Shown: piece after piece, positions 59,181-64,000 of the stretch
How the letters are laid out: every line of letters starts with the position of its first letter
Position numbering within the stretch: position 1 is the stretch's first letter
Source of the DNA: Antarcticimicrobium sediminis
GTDB taxonomy: Bacteria; Pseudomonadota; Alphaproteobacteria; Rhodobacterales; Rhodobacteraceae
DNA length: 64,000 bases
Reading direction: 5' to 3'
Assembly (NCBI RefSeq): GCF_004348975.1
Contig: NZ_SMFP01000001.1
Span: forward strand, 318,701-382,700
The notes under the pieces: model-generated
Told to the model about the DNA's origin: nothing
The model's input: the letters and a program-made list of their open reading frames with translations, nothing else
Databases searched by the model: none
Translations under genes and position numbers: made by a program

Positions 59181-62103
59181 GCATCCGCCCTCCCTCGGGA
59201 TCGAAGATCACCGGATCGACCACCTCGCACAGCGTCTCGACCGCGCGCAGGTGATCGACCATCTTCACCACCTCGCCCAACCGCTCGGGTCCGCGCCGCA
59301 GGAACCCCAGCGCCACCACATGCCCAACTGTCGGGGAATAGGCCGCCGAGGTAACATAGCCCTGATCGTTTTCGCGCACCGGCTCTGCCCCCTTCGCGAA
59401 CAGATGCGCACCGGAGGTGATCAGCTTGACCGCGCCCACCGGCTTCAGCCCCACCAGCCGCTCGCGATCGGCCTCCATCAGCCCGGGCCGCTGGCTCATG
59501 GTCTTGCCGATGCAATCCTTCTTGGCCGACACCATCCGCCCCATGCCAATGTCATATGCGGTGACGCGCCCGTGGATCTCGGCATGGGTGATAAAGCCCT
59601 TTTCAAGCCGCAGCACATTCAACGCCTCCATCCCGTAAGCACCGCCGCCGAGCCCCTCGGCGCGGGCCACCAACGCCCGGAACAGGCTATCGCCATAGCG
59701 CGCCGGCACCGCCAGTTCATAGGCCTGCTCGCCCGAGAACGAGATCCGGAACAGCCGCCCCGCGACCCCCAGCACCCGGACCGGACCGCAGGCCATGAAG
59801 GGCCAGTCGCCCGCCTCCAACGGGGCGTCCAACAGCTCGTTCAGCAGCGCCCGTGATTTCGGCCCGGCCACGGCAAATTGCGCCCACTGCTCGGTGACAG
59901 AGGTGAACCGCACATCCCAATCCGGCCGCAGCCCCTGGCTGACGAATTCAAGATGCCGCATCACATCGCCTGCAGCCGCCGTCGTGGTGGTCATCAGGAA
60001 ATGATGCTCGCCCAGCCGCGCGGTGGTGCCGTCATCCATCACCGTGCCATCCTCGCGCAGCATCAGCCCATAGCGCACCCGCCCGACCTTCAGCGTGCTG
60101 AACATGTTGGCATAGACGAAATCGAGGAACTTTCCCGCATCCGGCCCCTGAATGTCGATCTTGCCCAGCGTCGAGACATCGCAGACCCCCACCGCCGCGC
60201 GCACCATCCGCACCTCGCGGTCACAACTCTGCCGCCAGCTCTTTTCCCCCGGGGCCGGGAACGTGCTGGGCCGATACCACAACCCCGCCTCGATCATCGG
60301 CGCGCCACGCTCCCGGCTGGCCTTGTGGCTGGTGGTGAAGCGTTCGGGGGCAAAGCCCTTGCCCTGCCCGCCCGCGCCCAGCGCCGCGATGGCAATCGGG
60401 GAATATGGCGGGCGAAAACTGGTGGTCCCGGTCTCGGGAATGCCACGCCCGGTGGCATCCGCCAGCACCGCCAGCGCCGTCACATTCGAACTCTTGCCCT
60501 GATCCGTGGCCATGCCCTGGGTGGTATAGCGTTTCATATGCTCGACCGAGCGGTAATTCTCCGCCACCGCCTGACGTACGTCCTTCACCGTCACATCGTT
60601 CTGGAAATCCAGCCAGGCGCGCCCCTTGCCCGCGACCGCCCAAAGCGGGGTGAGGCGGTATGGCTCATCCTCCGTCGCGGGCAGATCCAGCGGCGGCACG
60701 GACCGCCCCAGCTCGACCAGCGCCGCACGCGCGGCCTCGGCCCCCTCGCGCAGACAGGCCAGCGTCGAAAACGCGCCGTTGCAGGCCCCCGCCGCCATCA
60801 TCCCCGGCACCGCCCCGGGTGTGGGCACAAAGGACGCGATATCCTCGCGCCATGTCGGCCGCCCGTTCATGTGACAGCTCAAATGCACCGACGGGTTCCA
60901 GCCGCCCGAGACCGCCAGACAATCGGTTTCAACCCGGCGCTCTCCCGCTGCGGATCGCAGGGTGATCGCCTCCAGCCCCAGCCGACCAGAGGTTCCAACC
61001 ACCTGCGCGCCGCGATGCACCTCGAACAGGTCCGAGCCCGGCGCCTCCGCCCGGCTGTCGATCACCGCAACCACGTCGACACCCGCCGCGACCAGATCCC
61101 GCGCCGTGCGGTGCGCGTCGTCATTGTTGGCAAACACCGTGACCGCCCGCCCCGGGCATACCCCCCAGCGATTGAGATAGGCGCGCACCGCGCCCGCCAT
61201 CATGATCCCGGGCCGGTCGTTGTCGGCAAAGGCGATCGGGCGTTCCAACGCCCCCGCCGCCAGCACGCTGCGCTTGGCCACGATGCGCCAGAAACACTCC
61301 AACGGCTGCCCCTCGGCCCGCGCCCGGTGATGACCCACCCGCTCCAGCGCAGCAAAGGTGCCCTGATCATAGGCCCCGGCGACGGTGGTGCGGGTCATCA
61401 GCCGCACGTTCTCCATCGCCGCCAGCTCGGCCAGAACTTCGCCCGCCCAGACCTGCCCCGACCGCCCTTCGATCTGCTGCGTTTCCGCCAACAGCCGTCC
61501 GCCCATGCGCATGTCTTCGTCGGCAAGGATCACATCCGCCCCGGCCCGCCCGGCCACCAAGGCCGCCATCAGCCCGGCGGGACCGGCCCCGATCACCAAC
61601 AGATCGCAAAACGCATAGGCACGCTCATAGCGATCCGCGTCCGGCAGCCCCGACAGCGCCCCCAAGCCGGCGGCGCGGCGGATCGCGGGCTCATACAGCT
61701 TTTCCCAGAACGCCTTGGGCCACATGAAGGTCTTGTAATAAAATCCGGCGCCAAGGAACGGCGCGGCGAGGGTGTTCACGCTCAACAGATCATATTTCAG
61801 CGACGGCCAGGCGTTCTGGCTGCGCGCCTCCAACCCCTCGTATATCTCCTGCACCGTGGCCCGCGTGTTCGGTGTCTGCCGCCCGCCACGCCCCACCGTA
61901 ACCAACGCATTGGGCTCTTCGCTGCCCGCCGTCAGAACGCCGCGCGGGCGATGATACTTGAACGAGCGTCCCAGCAGCCGCACCCCATTGGCCAACAGCG
62001 CCGAGGCCAGCGTATCGCCCTCCAGCCCGGCATAGCGCACCCCGTCAAACCGGAACGGGACCGAGCGCGAACGATCCAGCACCCCCTTGCCTGCAACTCT
62101 CAT
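59173..62103 (-). CDS. soxA: Sarcosine oxidase alpha subunit
   Basis: A 976-residue subunit. N-terminal 2Fe-2S-fold-like and NAD-binding part: DRSRSVPFRFDGVRYAGLEGDTLASALLANGVRLLGRSFKYHRPRG, then FCDLLVIGAGPAGLMAALVAGRAGADVILADED (NAD/FAD-binding GxGxxG). The C-terminal half is the GcvT/folate domain (MLREDGTVMDDGTTARLGEHHFLMTTTT...). It oxidises sarcosine and hands formaldehyde to tetrahydrofolate. ATG 62103 overlaps the soxD stop (ATGA); longer upstream frame is not coding. Confidence 0.95.
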   Translation of the reverse strand: MRVAGKGVLDRSRSVPFRFDGVRYAGLEGDTLASALLANGVRLLGRSFKYHRPRGVLTAGSEEPNALVTVGRGGRQTPNTRATVQEIYEGLEARSQNAWPSLKYDLLSVNTLAAPFLGAGFYYKTFMWPKAFWEKLYEPAIRRAAGLGALSGLPDADRYERAYAFCDLLVIGAGPAGLMAALVAGRAGADVILADEDMRMGGRLLAETQQIEGRSGQVWAGEVLAELAAMENVRLMTRTTVAGAYDQGTFAALERVGHHRARAEGQPLECFWRIVAKRSVLAAGALERPIAFADNDRPGIMMAGAVRAYLNRWGVCPGRAVTVFANNDDAHRTARDLVAAGVDVVAVIDSRAEAPGSDLFEVHRGAQVVGTSGRLGLEAITLRSAAGERRVETDCLAVSGGWNPSVHLSCHMNGRPTWREDIASFVPTPGAVPGMMAAGACNGAFSTLACLREGAEAARAALVELGRSVPPLDLPATEDEPYRLTPLWAVAGKGRAWLDFQNDVTVKDVRQAVAENYRSVEHMKRYTTQGMATDQGKSSNVTALAVLADATGRGIPETGTTSFRPPYSPIAIAALGAGGQGKGFAPERFTTSHKASRERGAPMIEAGLWYRPSTFPAPGEKSWRQSCDREVRMVRAAVGVCDVSTLGKIDIQGPDAGKFLDFVYANMFSTLKVGRVRYGLMLREDGTVMDDGTTARLGEHHFLMTTTTAAAGDVMRHLEFVSQGLRPDWDVRFTSVTEQWAQFAVAGPKSRALLNELLDAPLEAGDWPFMACGPVRVLGVAGRLFRISFSGEQAYELAVPARYGDSLFRALVARAEGLGGGAYGMEALNVLRLEKGFITHAEIHGRVTAYDIGMGRMVSAKKDCIGKTMSQRPGLMEADRERLVGLKPVGAVKLITSGAHLFAKGAEPVRENDQGYVTSAAYSPTVGHVVALGFLRRGPERLGEVVKMVDHLRAVETLCEVVDPVIFDPEGGRMRG

Positions 62104-62363
62104 TGCGCCCCCTCCCCGGCCAGACGCACCTCCAGCACCGCATGGCTGCGCGTGTCGCGCCGCACCACCAGCCACGCCCCGCAGCCATTTGCGTGATACC
62201 AAAGATCGCGCGTCTCGCCCGCCGGGTTCTCGCGCAGGAACAGATAGTCGTCCCACGCCTGCTCGCCAGCATCGGGCGCGGGCCGTTCCAGCGCCAGCGC
62301 AGCGCCGCGATAATAGAACTCCCGGCGATCGCGCGCGCCGCACAGCGGACAGGTGATCCTCAT
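62100..62363 (-). CDS. soxD: Sarcosine oxidase delta subunit
   Basis: An 87-residue zinc-binding chain: C5-x2-C8 (MRITCPLCGARDRREFYYRG) and H57 with C61 (WYHANGCGAWLVVRRDT) are the zinc ligands. Located between soxB and soxA, as in all soxBDAG operons. The dispersed repeat copy lies just before its start. Confidence 0.93.
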   Translation of the reverse strand: MRITCPLCGARDRREFYYRGAALALERPAPDAGEQAWDDYLFLRENPAGETRDLWYHANGCGAWLVVRRDTRSHAVLEVRLAGEGAQ

Positions 62364-62369
62364 TGCGCA

Positions 62370-62399
62370 CGCCCCTGCTTCTTCTTGGTATAAATACTC
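62370..62399 (-). repeat. Dispersed repeat core, copy between soxB and soxD
   Basis: The minus strand reads GAGTATTTATACCAAGAAG followed by AAGCAGGGGCG, nearly identical to the copy at 4818-4847. It sits in the 60-bp soxB-soxD gap, within an operon. Confidence 0.7.
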
Positions 62400-62423
62400 A
62401 TATCCGACCTCACCGCCCGCGCC

Positions 62424-63677
62424 TCAGTGCAGATTATGCTGCGCCCCGGTGCCCTCTTCGTCCATGATCCCGACCCCGGTGCGAAACCGGTCCAGCCGGA
62501 ACCGGGCGGCCGCCGGATGCGGCCGCCCGGTCGCCAACAGATGCGCAAAACAATCGCCCGAGCCCGGCACCGCCTTGAACCCGCCATAGCACCAGCCACA
62601 ATTGAGATAGAGCCCGTCGATCCCGGTCTTGTCGATGATCGGCGAACCGTCGGGCGACATGTCCATGATGCCGCCCCAGCTGCGCAGCACCCGGGCCTTG
62701 CCGATCATCGGCATCAAGGCCATCCCCGCCTCCATCACATGCTCGACCGCCGGCAGGTTTCCCCGCGCGGCATAAGAGGCGTACATGTCGATATCACCGC
62801 CAAAGACCAGCCCGCCCTTGTCCGACTGGCTGATATAGAAATGCCCCATGCCATAGGTCACCACCGTGTCGATCACCGGCTTCAGCCCCTCGGTGACAAA
62901 GGCCTGCAACACATGGCTCTCGATCGGCAGCCGCATCCCCGCCATCGCCGCCACCTGGCTTGAACGGCCCGCCACCACGATCCCGACCTTCTTCGCCCGG
63001 ATCGCGCCGCGGCTGGTCTGCACCCCGGTCACCGCGCCGTTTGCCACGTCGATCCCCGTCACCTCACAGTTCTGGATCAGGTCGATACCCCGGCTGTCCG
63101 CCCCGCGGGCAAAGCCCCAGGCCACCGCGTCATGACGCGCGGTGCCGCCGCGCGGGTGATACAGCGCGCCCTGAACCGGAAACCGCCCATTGTCGAAATC
63201 GAGATAGGGCACGCGCTTGCGCAGGCCGTCGCGGTCGAGCAGGATCGCATCGTCGCCCTGATTCACCATCGCGTTGCCGCGCCGCACATAGGCATCGCGC
63301 TGGCCGTCGGAATGAAACAGGTTCAAAACCCCGCGCTGCGACTGCATCACGTTGAAATTCAGCTCTTGTTCCAGCCCTTCCCACAAGGACAGGGAATGCG
63401 AATAGAACTCGGAGTTTCCCGGCAACCCGTAGTTGGCCCGCACGATGGTGGTGTTGCGTCCGATATTGCCGCCGCCGAGATAGCCTTTCTCCAGCACCGC
63501 CACATTGCGCAGCCCATGGACCTGCGCCAGATAATAGGCCGTGGCCAGCCCATGGCCGCCGCCCCCGATAATGAGGATGTCATAGGCCGGTTTCGGCTCC
63601 GGATCGCGCCAATGGGCGGTCCAACCCCGGTTGCCGGTCAGCCCCTCCTTGAGGACACGCAGCCCTGAAAATCGCAT
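62424..63677 (-). CDS. soxB: Sarcosine oxidase beta subunit
   Basis: A 417-residue flavoprotein of the DAO family. FAD site DILIIGGGGHGLATAYYLAQVHGLRNVAVLEKGYLGGGNIGRNTTIVRANY; covalent FMN region HPRGGTARHDAVAWGFARGADSRG (FMN-linked histidine in ARHDAV by family knowledge); C-terminal LNCGWCYGGFKAVPGSGD. Start 63677 (MRFSGLRVL) is preferred to an ATG 12 codons earlier, giving the usual length. First gene of the operon that runs soxB-soxD-soxA-soxG. Confidence 0.95.
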   Translation of the reverse strand: MRFSGLRVLKEGLTGNRGWTAHWRDPEPKPAYDILIIGGGGHGLATAYYLAQVHGLRNVAVLEKGYLGGGNIGRNTTIVRANYGLPGNSEFYSHSLSLWEGLEQELNFNVMQSQRGVLNLFHSDGQRDAYVRRGNAMVNQGDDAILLDRDGLRKRVPYLDFDNGRFPVQGALYHPRGGTARHDAVAWGFARGADSRGIDLIQNCEVTGIDVANGAVTGVQTSRGAIRAKKVGIVVAGRSSQVAAMAGMRLPIESHVLQAFVTEGLKPVIDTVVTYGMGHFYISQSDKGGLVFGGDIDMYASYAARGNLPAVEHVMEAGMALMPMIGKARVLRSWGGIMDMSPDGSPIIDKTGIDGLYLNCGWCYGGFKAVPGSGDCFAHLLATGRPHPAAARFRLDRFRTGVGIMDEEGTGAQHNLH

Positions 63678-63842
63678 CTCGACCTCCTGACAATCCGCCG
63701 CACGGTGGCGCATCGGATCAGGTCGAGACTAGCATCAGCGCGGCACGACACCAGCCCCGCAAACGCGACATCGGGCAGATCCTTAGCGACAGCCGCGCCC
63801 ATGTTGTCCGGTCTCCCGGGCTATGCCAGTGCGGGAGCGTAC

Positions 63843-63876
63843 AAAACGGCGCCGAAACTCCCCGGTCCGGCGCCGT
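63843..63876 (-). terminator. Terminator downstream of glutamate dehydrogenase
   Basis: On the minus strand ACGGCGCCG and CGGCGCCGT form a 9-bp perfect stem around a 13-nt loop, followed by TTTTGT, 22 nt after the gdh stop. Confidence 0.8.
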
Positions 63877-63898
63877 CTGAACCGTCATGCCTTGCGGA

Positions 63899-64000
63899 TC
63901 AAAGCCCCTTGGCGCGGTAGCTGGCCGCCACCTTGCCGATGCTCACCAGATAGGCGGCGGTGCGCAGATCCGTCACGTCGGCGCGGTCATGCCAGACCTC
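63899..64000 (-). CDS. gdhA: Glu/Leu/Phe/Val dehydrogenase, C-terminus only (partial)
   Basis: The last 33 codons are seen (EVWHDRADVTDLRTAAYLVSIGKVAASYRAKGL, stop at 63901-63899), the rest lies beyond the window. TAAYLVSIGKVA..Y...GL is the conserved C-terminal helix of amino-acid dehydrogenases of the glutamate dehydrogenase type. The gene symbol is an inference from the tail only; it could be any member of this dehydrogenase family. Confidence 0.75.
   Translation of the reverse strand, partial: EVWHDRADVTDLRTAAYLVSIGKVAASYRAKGL

Noticed and set aside
59878-62196. A 772-codon plus-strand open frame opposite soxA
   Set aside because: It is the antisense shadow of a GC-rich gene: arginine/proline/histidine-rich, no domain, while the minus strand encodes a clear SoxA.

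Overview
The window is the chromosome of an alphaproteobacterium, most likely Rhodobacteraceae (Rhodobacterales). The evidence is high GC, the order nrdR-ribD / ribE-ribBA-ribH-nusB, an rpoH/rpoD pair of alphaproteobacterial type, a tRNA-His without the universal G-1, a soxBDAG sarcosine oxidase operon, and family-typical small proteins. Genus cannot be fixed from the sequence alone.

Layout. (1) 1-5.3 kb: DksA-like zinc protein, rpoH (heat-shock sigma), a DUF4386 membrane protein, rluD divergent from a membrane-anchored small protein, tRNA-His, a small acidic protein, mmcB, and a non-coding segment that folds into a long 6S-like rod. (2) 5.3-15.3 kb: riboflavin genes. nusB, ribH, ribBA and ribE run on the minus strand, as do ribD and nrdR. 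Between ribE and ribD sits a plus-strand capsule/KPS export set (KpsS-like, Wza-like lipoprotein, KpsC-like Kdo transferase). (3) 15,322-52,327: a complete-looking Mu-like transposable prophage of 37.0 kb with recognisable ends and a 5-bp target duplication (gcgat). It sits inside the 3' end of yjbQ, whose two halves can be rejoined by eye. (4) 52.3-64 kb: the 5' part of yjbQ, two tandem paralogous secreted proteins, rpoD, dnaG, a small secreted protein, soxG-soxA-soxD-soxB, and the C-terminus of a glutamate dehydrogenase.

Prophage logic. The map reads right to left. An S24-type repressor (plus strand) diverges from an early minus-strand operon headed by a Ner/Cro-like protein; the operators overlap the early promoter. 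The operon continues through small regulators, a ParB-like protein, a MuA-like DDE transposase (catalytic residues seen) and a MuB-like ATPase. Next come small middle genes including DUF3164, GemA, an MT-A70 DNA adenine methyltransferase and a Mor-like activator. The late block follows: endolysin, holin, gp25/gp26-like proteins, terminase small/large, portal, head morphogenesis, gpG-like, protease/scaffold, decoration, major head (T), gp35-gp37-like, tail tube, tail chaperone pair, tape measure, three tail-tip genes with an NlpC/P60 enzyme, a J-like protein and a beta-helix tail fibre. The head and transposition modules are Mu-like, but there are no sheath or baseplate genes: the tail set is that of a long non-contractile (siphovirus) tail. 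A secreted cargo protein lies between the repressor and the prophage end.

Most notable observations: the exact prophage junctions and the chimeric yjbQ; a textbook -1 frameshift site (G GGA AAC) immediately before the stop of the first tail chaperone gene; a perfect 28-bp palindrome/terminator inside the first codons of kpsC; a RibBA whose GTP-cyclohydrolase II half lacks the zinc cysteines; and a dispersed host repeat present in four places but not in the prophage.
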